NCBI GenBank assembly: GCA_034509735.1
Contig: JACGWO010000005.1
Location: forward strand, 37,540,479 to 37,604,478
DNA from: Sesamum alatum
Taxonomy: Eukaryota; Streptophyta; Magnoliopsida; Lamiales; Pedaliaceae
Direction of reading: 5' to 3'
DNA: 64,000 nucleotides
This document shows, in pieces, positions 36,129 to 46,779 of the stretch (position 1 is the first letter of the stretch; the number at the start of each line of letters is the position of its first letter). The position numbers and the translations under genes are program-made. The notes under the pieces were generated by a model. It ran no database searches. It saw only the letters and a list, made by a program, of their open reading frames with translations, and was not told the DNA's origin.

Positions 36129-36490
36129 GGATAAATTACATCTACCTCCCCTGAGATTTGGCATAATTATAAATATATTCGTATTATTTGAAAAATTACA
36201 AATACCCTTCTGAAATTTATAATTTTCAACCAAATGTTCGAAATTGACCATTTTGCCCTTGATTTTTTTGTTAAATTATAAAAAATTAGTCAAAGCAAAT
36301 TGCATTATTAACTTCACTGTGTAAAAAATTTAATAACATCTCCCTGCGCATTGTAGTCCAAAAAAATTCAAAGAATTTTAAAAATTAAATAAAATACATA
36401 AGGGCATTTTGGTCAGTTCACCCATAAAAATGGATGAAAATGAGTTATTTGTTAGATGGTTACAAATCTTAGGGGTATATGTAATTTAAT
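36129..36490. mobile_element. GGGTAAATTACA-family MITE, right end truncated
   Basis: GGATAAATTACATCTACCTCCCC begins a copy with the full left arm and core (TTGACCATTTTGCCCTTGAT, GGTCAGTTCACCCATAAAAATGG). It stops after CTTAGGGGTATATGTAATTT without the terminal repeat. Confidence 0.75.
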
Positions 36491-37282
36491 TTAATTTTGA
36501 AAAGGATATATATTCCAAAAATTTGAAAATATTGAACAAAAAAGATATGGGAATATGAATCCTAATATTTTGATGATATTGTTGTTCTTTTTTCGGGAAT
36601 CTGTAGGTAAAGATGTGCTTGAAAATTGTGTTTATGTTGCAGTTTTTGTTTTTGAACTGCTTAAATCAAGTCGATCTAAACTAAGAGTTGGAAGTAGCTG
36701 CATATTAATTTTTTGCGACTTATTGGTAATTGTAAATAGTAATATACTTTTCTAAGCTCTCCAAGTTCAATTATTTTTTTTTTTTTTAACTTTTATTTTC
36801 AAACATTATTGATATATATTACTGCTTAACTTACAATTTTTTTACAACTTATTCTCACCACAAACATAGAAGTTATCGCCAACAATCCTAGAATATTATT
36901 GCTCTTTATATCGCGTACTTTTCTAACTGTCACATCTTTCTCATACGTGTGTATATGCTTATATACATGTGTGTCAAAGAATATATTTATCAAGATCTAA
37001 GTATGATTTCGATTAGTATATTGCATATATATAGCATTTTAAATATTTTTATGAGGATTCTGATTCATTTTTCAATTTAATAGTTTCATGTAGTCCAAAC
37101 GCTTGAAATGAAATAAGACTGTGGCAAATTCAAATTTTCATAATTATCTTCTTTATATCAGATTAACGCCCACTAAACACGTGGATCCACATGATTCACC
37201 CCCTTTTCCTTTTCTTTTCAGAAAATTATAAACTTTTTCAAAGAAAAATACAAAATGATGCAGACAAACCTCTAATAATTTG
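36491..37282. other. AT-rich spacer
   Basis: No gene is seen. A 66-codon plus-strand frame (36555-36755) has no recognisable features. Confidence 0.5.
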
Positions 37283-37725
37283 AGAATAATTACATCGTCC
37301 TCCCTTGAAATTTTGATGTAATTATACATAAATTTCTTGTGTTTGAAAAATTATATCTAATAATCCTCACGTTTGTTTACATCCAACAAAGTCATTATCT
37401 ATTAATTAAAATTTATAGAATTTGTTGATATCGCAAAAAAATTGAATGAAAATTCATAATTATCCCTGTTTAATTTATTACTGACTTATTGCAGGTAAAA
37501 TAATTCTTTTCTAACTAAATTACCCTTATATATCTTCACATGCTTATAGATGTGAGGATGACATCTTTATCATTTCATAAAAGATTTGTTTGGACCTGTA
37601 ATAAGTCAGTAATAAGTTAATCGGGGTAATATGAATTTTCATTCAATTTTTCTGCCGGTGCCAGCAAATTTGTTCATAAATTTTACTACTAGATGAATCT
37701 ATTTGTTGGATGTAAATAAATGTCC
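37283..37725. mobile_element. Divergent MITE (GATAATTAC subtype)
   Basis: ATAATTACATCGTCCTCCC opens the left arm. The core contains TTATTACTGACTTATTGCAG and, inverted, CTGTAATAAGTCAGTAATAAG, so the centre is palindromic. The right end is indistinct and runs into a different repeat. Confidence 0.55.
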
Positions 37726-38065
37726 TCTCTTGAAAACTCGTCTCACTACGGAGAGAAGGTATTCGGTCTTATAAGCCGTTCAAGCTCCTTAACTGCAATC
37801 AAAGTGGTCATTTGTCTACATCATCAACCCTCTCAGATGGGGGGCTTGGGACGAGCACATGACCTCATTCCTATACATGGCATCAATCATGTGACTTGCA
37901 ACTCGATCAGTGCCCCGTTGTACCAAATATTGTTCCCTTTGCCTTCGTATGAGCCTCATGATTTTGTTCTGAAAACGTGCCTCGCTAGGGAAAGAAGACA
38001 TTGAGTCTTATAAGCCGCTCAAATTCCTCGTCTGCAACCATTGCCGACGGTTGCCTACATCACAT
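37723..38065 (+). repeat. Diverged direct repeat of unknown origin
   Basis: Two related segments of about 105 bp (from about 37723 and 37962) share GAGAGAAGGTATTCGGTCTTATAAGCCG / GAAAGAAGACATTGAGTCTTATAAGCCG. Both then continue to CTGCAA(T/C)CA...GTCTACATCA / GCCTACATCA. The GC content is above its surroundings. It may be a remnant of retrotransposon LTR sequence, but there is no proof. Confidence 0.5.
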
Positions 38066-38682
38066 GTTCTTGTGATATTATTGTGAAAACACATAGAATT
38101 GCTTCATTATTCTTAAAAAAAAAAAAAATTGATTTTGATGCAAAATTTAAAATTTGAATTTTTTTTTTGGTTAAAATGTACTTGATGATCTTGTTTTGCT
38201 CTCACACAGGAAAATTCATCGTAGTGTCGATGTATTGTACTTTTGATTTTTCAAGTGCACATCGCAATCCTGATAATACTGATCGAGGTCGAGGTTTAAG
38301 TTAATGCATTGAGGTTCTGTTAGATAATAAATGGGGTCCATTATAGCACCTCTACAAAGTATTAGGTTGATCTGAAGAAAATTTAAAAATACGTTATTTT
38401 ATGAGAGACTTTATAAATATTCTTTATATTTTCAATTAAAAATAGCTGAACTCCAAGTAAAAGTATTAAATTAAAAAATAGTTGAGAAAATGCCGGAAAT
38501 TGCAACTAAAAGTTAAATTAAAAACTAGAAAACATCCATAGACAAGTATGAATAAATTACAAGCGTGTAAGAAAAATCTTTACAAAATTAACTAATGAAA
38601 GATTCGATTTAATAGAGCACCAATTGCAACACTTTTGCTAGACATAATATGAGTTATGGTAGGCAATTTTATTTTCAAATTT
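38066..38682. other. AT-rich spacer
   Basis: No gene or element is recognised. Confidence 0.5.
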
Positions 38683-38835
38683 GAGGGGATACTAATGTCT
38701 GAGGGCCCGTGATTTTAGAGGTCATGGGTTCGAATTCCTGTGTGGGATGATGTTTTACTGTATAATAAGTATTGTTTGTATATTGTCATAGTAAGATGTT
38801 ATTTAGATTTAATTTACATGATATTGTTGATCAGT
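38683..38835 (+). mobile_element. Truncated tRNA-derived SINE
   Basis: GATTTTAGAGGTCATGGGTTCGAATTCC carries a clear box-B-like GGTTCGAATTCC, followed by GTGTGGGATGATGTTTTACTGTATAAT as in the copies at 23389 and 40194. The front part is weak and the tail is missing after TTGATCAGTA. Confidence 0.5.
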
Positions 38836-38892
38836 AAAAAATACAATTTTGGCCCAATTTCTTAGAGATTGTGGCATTTTGGTCCAAGCTCA

Positions 38893-39967
38893 TTCTAAAA
38901 TAGCAATCGAGGACTGTAATTTTTTAAAAATGGCAATTTAAGTCCAAAAAACTTTAATTTGACTGAATTCTTCAAATGGGCTGCACGTGACCTTAAAAAT
39001 TTGAAAATTTATTATTATTCCAGCGAGTTTTGGTTATGTGGATTAAACTAATCCAATATCTCTCGTGTGGCAAGGGTGACATGTTAAAATGAAACATCTC
39101 GCTATTACCACATAATTATGCCTGCCAAATCACCCATCTTACCCCCTCCCACCTGCAAAGGAGACGTCATTGCCCAAATTTGATATGGGGGATATCGCCT
39201 TGCCCAGATCCAATCTATTTGTGCGACATCGTATTGCCTAGGCCAAATTTGAGCGACTCTGAGTTGCCCAGGCCATAATCAGAGGGCGACAGCGTCGCCG
39301 CTAACCATTTTTTTTAATTTAAAATAATTAAAAGAAAGTAAAGAAAAAAAATTAAAACTTTAAAAAGTTTTAAGATAAAAATTTAAAAGAAGTTAAGAAT
39401 TTATTTTTAAAAAAGTTTAAAAAATTGATTTAATTTTTATATAAAAATAATAAAAAGGTATTAAATTTTCAATTTAAGTACTATAATGGGATTTCAATTT
39501 AAATATTTCTATAGTAAATATTATAATTTATTAAAATATACTAAATTAAATTATAATTTAAATTAGGTAATTATAATTAATGTTACAATTGATTAATTTT
39601 TATATTGATATAGATACTTAAATTTGAAAATTGAACTTTAAGTATATTAATCTTTTGTATTATTATTACAATGTAACTATAAAATTTTAAAATCTTATGT
39701 TTTTTATATTTTGATATTTAAATAATATATATTTAAGAATAAAAATATTTGTTTAAATAGTTTTTAGTCTAAAATAAAGCATGTCACCATGCCATTTCAC
39801 TATGCCTGCCAAATCACCTGTCATGTAAGAAAATTTTGATTTTTTTTAATCCATGTATGAACTGATCGCCGGACAGGTGAGAATTCCAGTCAAATTAGGG
39901 CTTTGTGGACTTAAATTGCCACTTTTCAAAAATTACAGTCCTCAATCGCTATTTTAATTACTATTAT
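38893..39967. mobile_element. ~1.07-kb element with inverted ends and an internal minisatellite
   Basis: The left end reads AAAATAGCAATCGAGGACTGTAATTTTTTAAAAATGGCAATTTAAGTCC. It pairs with the right end (39905-39960), which carries GGACTTAAATTGCCAC and TTACAGTCCTCAATCGCTATTTT. Further inside, TGACTGAATTC pairs with GAATTCCAGTCA. The middle is very AT-rich (39320-39780) and noncoding. It is probably a non-autonomous DNA transposon whose family is unknown. Confidence 0.7.
39167..39300. repeat. Degenerate ~31-bp tandem repeat
   Basis: Four to five imperfect units follow the pattern GCGAC-x-(T/C)CG-x-(A/C)TTGCC(C/T)AGGCCAAATTTGA. The tract is GC-rich inside an otherwise AT-rich element. Confidence 0.55.
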
Positions 39968-40193
39968 CACTGCGATATTACTATTTTAAATAGTATAGAT
40001 TACCTACTACTTTCATTCTTTTTTCAAATAATACCATTATTACTGTTATTATTGTTTTTTTAAGCATATTATTGTTTAATTATGATATGACTTCTCCATA
40101 TGCGTCGCGCCCTATGTTATCCCAAGAATTTAAAATGAAATTGCATAATTTGAAAATAGCATAGGTTTTACACTAGAAACTCATCGATAAGAC

Positions 40194-40435
40194 TGGCCGA
40201 TGACGCCTAATTTAGTTGACGAAGTTGAGACCCCATGATCCTAGAGGTTATCAGTTCGAACCTCAGCGTGGTCGATATTATTTCCTCTGTATAATATTTA
40301 TGATTTGTTGTTGTAATACTTAGGGGTTAGTTTATGTGATATTATTGATTTGATTGTTTATAATTGTCTCTATTCGATATTGATAGCTGACAGGACTGAA
40401 TGTAATAACTTTACTTTCGATTAATAAAATTCATA
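40194..40435 (+). mobile_element. tRNA-derived SINE
   Basis: GACGCCTAATTTAGTTGACG (box A region) and GAGACCCCATGATCCTAGAGGTT lead to a box-B-like CAGTTCGAACCTC. The shared body ends TCTATTCGATATTGATAGC, GACAGGACT and ATTAATAAAATTCAT. It corresponds end to end with the inverted copy at 23389. Confidence 0.6.
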
Positions 40436-40818
40436 TCTTCCAATTCAAAAAACTCATAGATAACTGATGCCCGATGAACAAATTTGAATTCATGGGTTCG
40501 AGTCTCACCGAATGTGTGGATGTTTGTCTCATTTTATATGAATTTCTCGTAATTAAATCATAATTTCAATTATATTGATATATTGATCGAATTGATGAAT
40601 TGTCTAGTTAGATCAATTTATTGAAATATATAGATTTTACACTCTACTTCAGTTTCCATGAAAATATTATATGCATCTTTTTTGTTTTTTGGATTGTCTA
40701 ATGTTACTTGCAAGAACTTTAAAATGTCTAATTTGAATTCTAATCACTGTCTAAAATAGTAAGTTTGTTTGTTATACTGAACGTCTGCTGTTCACGAAAA
40801 AAAAAAAAAAAAAAATTC

Positions 40819-41138
40819 ACTACACCACCAATGACTACAGTTTAAAGTTGTGGTAAATCAATATTACTAATCACGGTTAATTAAAATAAATGCGAGAACT
40901 TAAATTTTTTTCCACAATTAATCAATATTTATCATGGTTTTTAGCTAGGTCGAAATATTTGCCATAATTTTAGCTAGGTTGAAACATTTGCCATGGTTTT
41001 AGCTTATGACTTTCGGCCTCACTGTAAAAACTACGGTTAATGGTCGTTGTAGAGCCGTGGTTATTTTGTATTCGTGTCGATTTTTTTTTGTTGACTATAG
41101 TAATTAATTGTAGCGAAAAACTCATATTTCGTCTAGTG
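40819..41138. mobile_element. Candidate CACTA-type MITE
   Basis: It starts CACTACACCACCAATG after a long A-run and ends CGTCTAGTG, whose complement is CACTAGACG. CACTA...TAGTG ends and a length of 320 bp fit a small EnSpm/CACTA derivative. No 3-bp target duplication is evident. Internal GCCATGGTTTTAGCTTATG and TAATTTTAGCTAGG repeats are present. Confidence 0.4.
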
Positions 41139-41989
41139 ACTGAAAAAAAAAAAAAAATTGCTCACAAAACCACCAGTTCAAGCGAGCCCGACTCGTATGG
41201 TTGAGGGAAAAAATTCTTATCCGAACCACGTTTAATTAGATCAAATTAATCATATATAAATACAATTACACTTAATATGTGATGTCATTTTTCTTAAATT
41301 ATACATCAATTACGTATTTATTTTGTTCCTATTAAATCCAATTTGAGATAGAACTTTCTCATGAATGAATGCACTAAGGCTTCGCCCTTCCCTTTTGTTC
41401 TTGTTACAAAGGGAGACCTAAAGCATCGCATTGCTATGTCCGAATTGTACATGGCAAGAAATGACATCTTCCAAATTCAAAGAACTATGTTAGGGACCAT
41501 TCATGATCCTATAATAAGAAACTAGATATTTTTCTCGACCACGAGAGAGCAATATGTTGAATAATTCGACATAATTAAGTTTAATTTATTGATAATCGAT
41601 CACCTGAAGTTATAAATAACATTCCATTTTAAATTGGCACAAAAATTAACGTTGACAGGTGGAAAACCACTCAACAATATAATCTTGATATGACAATTAT
41701 TGTTCTTATCCTTACCGAAGAAGTGAGTAAAGGATGTTCGTTTCGTAGAGTCCAACTCAAAATTTTTGGGCCTTAGTTTGTAAGGTCTAAAACGAAAACT
41801 TGCAAAAAAAAAAAAAAAAAAAGAAAACCGTTAGTACTCTGACGCAAATTAACATTTGAATAATGGAATCGAGAAAAAATGAAGTGATAAAATAATATGA
41901 GATAACAGAGTGTTGAATTTCACGTTTTCAAGTTAAATGATAGTTACCCTTCTTGAATGAGGAAGTTCAATACTTACTGGCAACCTACA
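41139..41989. other. AT-rich spacer
   Basis: No gene is seen. Confidence 0.5.
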
Positions 41990-42450
41990 GTCATTGAGAT
42001 AAGGTCGAGCCTACCCGAATTTGGGGGATCCCTGTGGATATAGTAACCTTTAGCCTCCATGGATAAGGATGCTTCTGCAAATGAGCCTACTGTCTTCGAG
42101 TAAGGATGTCGTCCTCAGATAAAGATATCCTCGAGTCTTCAGCGAGGTGGTTCAGAAGGTGCCTTTAGCCAAGATCCCTAGATCCTCTAGTCACTTAGTA
42201 GGAGGTGTCCTATGTCCCGGCTGAGGTTGCTGGAGGCCATGCCTGCCACGTGGGCCTTTATTCTGACTTGGGTGGACGTGGACGCCACCAGGGCAGTGCA
42301 TGGGGGTTTGTGAGTTTGAGCCTGACCCTAGTTGGGCCTTTGATTTGGACGAGGGACCTTGGGCCTGCAGCGGGCCTACGGACCTCCATTTTCTTGACCT
42401 TCAACTTGGGTTGCCTGGCCCTCCATCTAGGCCAACTGGTTTTCGGGAAC
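41990..42450. repeat. GC-richer block, probably retrotransposon LTR remnant
   Basis: It stands out by base composition from the AT-rich spacer on both sides. Short repeated phrases (GGATAAGGATGCTTCTG / GAGTAAGGATGTCGTCCTC / GATAAAGATATCCTCGAG) and GGGCCTNNGGG-like motifs resemble degraded Gypsy LTRs. Overlapping ORFs of 60-88 codons have no family pattern. Ends were not found. Confidence 0.35.
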
Positions 42451-42726
42451 ACCACTTACTATTATTATTAGTTTCTGATTAAAATCGCGTACGTTTAAAT
42501 AAAGGGTACGATATAAATCATTGTTCCTTTATTAAATAATTATCAAACAAAGCGTAAGTAATATAAAAGGAAGCATAATTAAGGAGTAACTCTACACGTT
42601 TCAAGAAGATCTAAATATTATCACGTCTCTATTCGGGACAACCTAATTAAGAACATAAGCGATGCAAAACAAAGCACGTCTCATATTTCTGTCGAAAACA
42701 ACCCAAACAACGTATCCAAATCCGTT

Positions 42727-43342
42727 CTACTTCTGCAAGTGCATCCACAAGTTCAATAGCTCATCCTCGTGCAGAGGCTTCACAAGATAGTCAGCCGCTC
42801 CGAGCCTCAAGCCCTTTACCGTTATAGAAACCTGATCTCTCGTCGTTAGGACTGATGAAACGAGCACGATACATGAGGAAACTAAATTCATTTTTCACAA
42901 ACATTGAAAAAGATTTAACTTTGCATTGTTGCTTACTGATCACAGGGATTTTCTGCAGTTTCTTCTCATGCATGATGTATCTCAAAACACGGGCGTCATT
43001 GGCCATCAAGAGATTGACTTCGGCAAGAATGATATGGGCGCGAGGTCCCTCAGAGTTCAGCTTATCCAACACCTCTCTGGCTGACCACACTGCAACTACT
43101 GACAAATCAAAAACACACAACAAAAAAACATCAGTCCAACGTTGTTCTTACATTTACACAAAAGTAAGAACAAAAGTTTGGAGAAAATAATGAGCATTAG
43201 CACTACCCTGATAAGAGCATTGGCAGAGAAGGGCTAATATTTCTTGGCAACTCTCTGCATTGATGTCACAGAGCAAGATCCTAATCTTGCTGCAGTCGGT
43301 ATGACCACGTTGGCTGAGCACAACGTTCTTGCCCTTGTCCAT
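42727..43342 (-). CDS. Receiver-only TOC1-like pseudo-response regulator
   Basis: Three coding exons on the minus strand (43207-43342, 42937-43098, 42727-42851) join in frame to give about 140 residues. The layout copies TOC1: exon 1 ends after a CSYQ codon in phase 1, exon 2 is exactly 162 nt, and exon 3 enters at the same phase. The product is a pseudo-receiver domain only: KIRILLCDINAES at the start, EVLDKLNSEGPRAHIILAEV in the middle, [11 protein letters not shown] and LLNLWMHLQK at the end. It then stops at a TAG where TOC1 continues into WRRRRM. The phospho-acceptor position is not Asp (AEVNLLM) and the Pro after it is lost. The switch Lys is kept. There is no CCT domain, so it cannot bind DNA as TOC1 does. 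It could pair with TOC1 or other PRRs, or be a decaying duplicate. Confidence 0.7.
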
Positions 43343-45195
43343 CCACGTAGAATTTCTGCATGCAAGAAAAACGGCCCTGCGCCTAACGATATATGTTGTA
43401 AGCAGGGGGAGCTGTCGTAACGAATACTTAATGCATTTGCCTTCCCAACCACCACTCGGGTGTCGTTGTGAAAATATCTCGTCTATCGGACGCTTTTATT
43501 CTCATTTTTTGAGTACACATCCAACAAAGAGTTTGGCCTGCCAGAACTTAAGGGCATGCCTAACTGTTAGTTATACTTTCTTTGCTCACTCCTGAGCTTC
43601 TGTGTCTTTGTTGTTCTGTTTATTGACTTAGGATTCTTGAAAATTTCAGATATTTTTGCTCGTGGAGTTTAATGAATGACAAGGAAAGAACACAAACCAT
43701 GATTTTTATTACATAAGTAACTGAATTTTTCAGACAAAGTTAATATGTATTACCATTGTTTAACTCTATGTAAATTGTAATTAATTGGAACTGAACTTTT
43801 ACTCGTTCTACGGCTCCCTCCTCTTCGTAAGATTCTCAAGTGCTTGGGTAAGAGAGTGGTTACAACCTCATTGTGAGACGCCCCTCTTGTAATAGGTCTT
43901 GGGAAATTCTAGTCCGGACCTGATTTGGTCAAACCTGAACTAATTATATGGCAAGTACAATGCACTTGTCGTGCGATTGGTGTACAGTTCAGGGAAAGTG
44001 ACCAATCACATGGTAAGAGTATCATACTTGCTCTATGATTGGTTTGATTTTACCAAAGGTTACATAATTATATCACATATCAAGAGAGTATTGACAATTT
44101 CTCAAACAAAGAGAAATATCTATAGTTGTATTAAATATCAGGAAAGCCCGATGTAGTTAACCTTAAAGAACTTCCATAAATGGCATGACTAATCAAGTGC
44201 CCACAATTTGGAGTGAATGATTTCAGGTGTTAATTCTTTAATTAAGCATCTCCAAAAATTGGTTAGGCATTAATTGAAAATGATGTTTGTCCAAAAATAG
44301 TATTATGATCATGTCTGGATTATATACATAAAGTTGATGATTGTGTTTTATTATATAGAATGAACATTGTAGTTGTTAGCAGGTGTTAATGATGGTATCA
44401 TCTGTTTCTGGCTCAACATTATCATGTTTAATCACTCAAATTAGAAATTAATCTTAAACAGTCCTAAAAAGGGAGAAATCAAATTTAGAATTAAGACAAA
44501 ATATATGTGTAAGTATGATTATTTTTCAACAAAAGACAAGATAGCAGGAACAACACTGGAAACTTTATATTAATTTTGAAGAATATTTTTAATTGATTAG
44601 TGGTGTGCTATCAAATTTTTAATGATTAAAATAATGGAAATATATGCTTTTAATTGAGGCAATGATTTAATTATGTATATATAAAAAATATTTAGTAATA
44701 TTTACATAAAAAGAATTTGTTGTACCAATTTTTGAATACCTAATTTACCCTTTAAGTCATTTCTTCACGTCAAAGAAAAATTTGGTCAGAATAGTAATTT
44801 CAATATATTTTAATAATATGACAATTACAATTTTTTTTCCCTCTCAATCATTTGCTCTACGTTTCTCTCTCAAATTACTTGTCCATGTTTATTTTTCTCA
44901 CAAACTTCCATATTTTTAATAAACTCACAATTGTAGTTTATTTTTTTCTCTTTCACCTCACTCCGCGTTTCTTTCTTCCCACGAATTTATTTCTTTTTCA
45001 CCCCCTCACACCACTAGGATTGTTTCTTTTCACAAAATTCTTTTTTTTCTTCATGATCTCACACCATAATTTTTTTTATATGCTCGCGAGGACTACGTAC
45101 GGCAACGACTAGTATATACACATAAATGTATCGTCCGAGACTGAGAAATATATATGTCGATCAACTTCAAGACTATCGCATAATATTACCAATAC
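43343..45195. other. Spacer with a MITE remnant and a possible Helitron end
   Basis: The first part is upstream of the receiver-only gene. A degraded GGGTAAATTACA-family right arm lies at about 44060-44165 (TATATCACATATCAAGAGAG, AATTTCTCAAACAAAGAG). The stretch 44830-45115 is CT-rich and ends TACGGCAACGACTAGT before A/T, which resembles a Helitron 3' terminus. No start was found for it. No gene is seen. Confidence 0.4.
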
Positions 45196-45529
45196 TGATG
45201 GGGTGAAAATGGGAAAAGATTGATCCAAGCACAATCACACAATCACAAGTCAAGAACTCAAAAACTTGAGAATTCTTCTCAAGAATATATTTCCTAAGTA
45301 GCAAAAAGTAAGGTTTACAATGGACTAAACGTCTTATTTATAGTATACGCGGAGATTTACCCTCCAACCGCCTATCATCTAACGATTACAATTTAATCAT
45401 TAGAGGCATGTTAGTAATTTATATCGCCCCACAAACTTGGAGAATACCTACCAATGACAATCCGGTAATTACACGTATGTTCAGGGGTGCTTCGGTAATT
45501 TGGTATATGGTCTTATTTTGGCACCATCA
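45196..45529 (-). mobile_element. Solo LTR with intact target-site duplication
   Basis: The 334-bp segment starts TGATGGGGTG and ends GGCACCATCA, giving TG...CA termini with TGATGG/CCATCA inverted ends. It is flanked on both sides by AATAC (45191-45195 and 45530-45534), a perfect 5-bp duplication. On the minus strand a CTATAAATA TATA box lies inside, so the LTR reads from right to left. No internal retroelement sequence is next to it, so it is a recombination-derived solo LTR. Confidence 0.85.
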
Positions 45530-46251
45530 AATACAATAACATGATAATATCCGATAACATCATACTACAAATGATAATTTGATTTATTCAATGTGTAATT
45601 ACTCCACATAAATAAAAACATATGTTTTCGTAATACTATTGCTAATAAACTATTTTCTATTATATATTAAAGTTCGACAGCATTTTATTTAATTTTTTTC
45701 ATTGAACTTCTTAATACATACGAATGACTATCAACTTATATTATTTTTATATTATCTTATAAATTTACTAACTTTTTAAAACAGTTTATATTTCTTGTAT
45801 CGTTCAATAAATATCTCCAATACATCTCATCTAACACGGAACTCTACACGCCCACAGATACTATCGTCGATACCACGATCCAAAACTATAAAAGTAGAGT
45901 GTTACTGTAAGTCCCCAAACAAGTAGCCAAATGTGGAAGACTGCCCCACGAGGGTTTATGAATGCACCCATAAATATTTGGGTCATCACTAAAATATCTT
46001 CACCAGATTTTGGGAAAAAGTATTACAGATCTGATGAATGTATGATCACTTCATTTTTTTGCAGCATTGGACGTACCATGTGGTTTGGCCTACCCAGTTC
46101 TGAAGGCTGGTCTCAACACTTAGATATTTTTTGGATCTTCTTTTGCTAAAACATCATGTAAAATTCTTGAATGTAGTGAGTACGATGATCAATGTTGTTG
46201 TGTTGGAAATGTGTTTTAAGTTTTAAGGTTTTTGATTTACATGTATGCTTC
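45530..46251. other. AT-rich spacer
   Basis: No supported gene. A 72-codon frame at 45931-46149 has no recognisable features. Confidence 0.45.
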
Positions 46252-46779
46252 ATATGATGAACTATTTTATGTATGTATGTTGTTGATATGTACTAAATTC
46301 GCGTATATTTGAGACTTTTGCTGTTAGAAACGGGATAGAACTCGTTAAACAAAGTGTTTTTATTGATTCAGTGTTTTTTTTAGTATCGTTACCACAAAAG
46401 ATAATAATATCGAGAAAATATTAAGTAATCATTTTAAAATTGTCATTGAGAATAGGGTAATTACATGTACCTTTCCTGAGGTTTGGAATAATTACAAATA
46501 CCCCTCGTTGTTTAATATGATGAACTATTTTATGTATGTATGTTGTTGATATGAACTAAATTCGTGTATATTTGAGACATTTTGTTGTTAGAAACGGGAT
46601 AGAACTCGTTAAACAGAGTGTTTTTATTGATTCGGTGTTTGTTTTTAGTATCGTTACCACAAAAGATAATGATATCGAGAAAATATTAAGTAATAGTTTT
46701 AAAATTGTCATTGAAAATAGGGTAAATTACATCTACCTTCCCTGAGGTTTGGAATAATTACAATACCCCCTCGTTGTTT
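46252..46779 (+). repeat. Tandem duplication of a 263-bp unit containing a MITE end
   Basis: Copy 1 (46252-46514) and copy 2 (46515-46779) are nearly identical. Both begin ATATGATGAACTATTTTATG, include GAAACGGGATAGAACTCGTT, and end in the first 60 or so bases of a GGGTAAATTACA-family MITE (up to CCTCGTTGTTT). Only copy 2 continues into the rest of the MITE. Confidence 0.9.

Noticed and set aside
38683..38760. Possible tRNA gene (GGTTCGAATTCC box B)
   Set aside because: There is no cloverleaf or acceptor stem. The segment matches a dispersed SINE family.
42205..42482. Three overlapping frames of 60-88 codons
   Set aside because: They come from a GC-rich block, with the same stretch open in several frames and no conserved motif.
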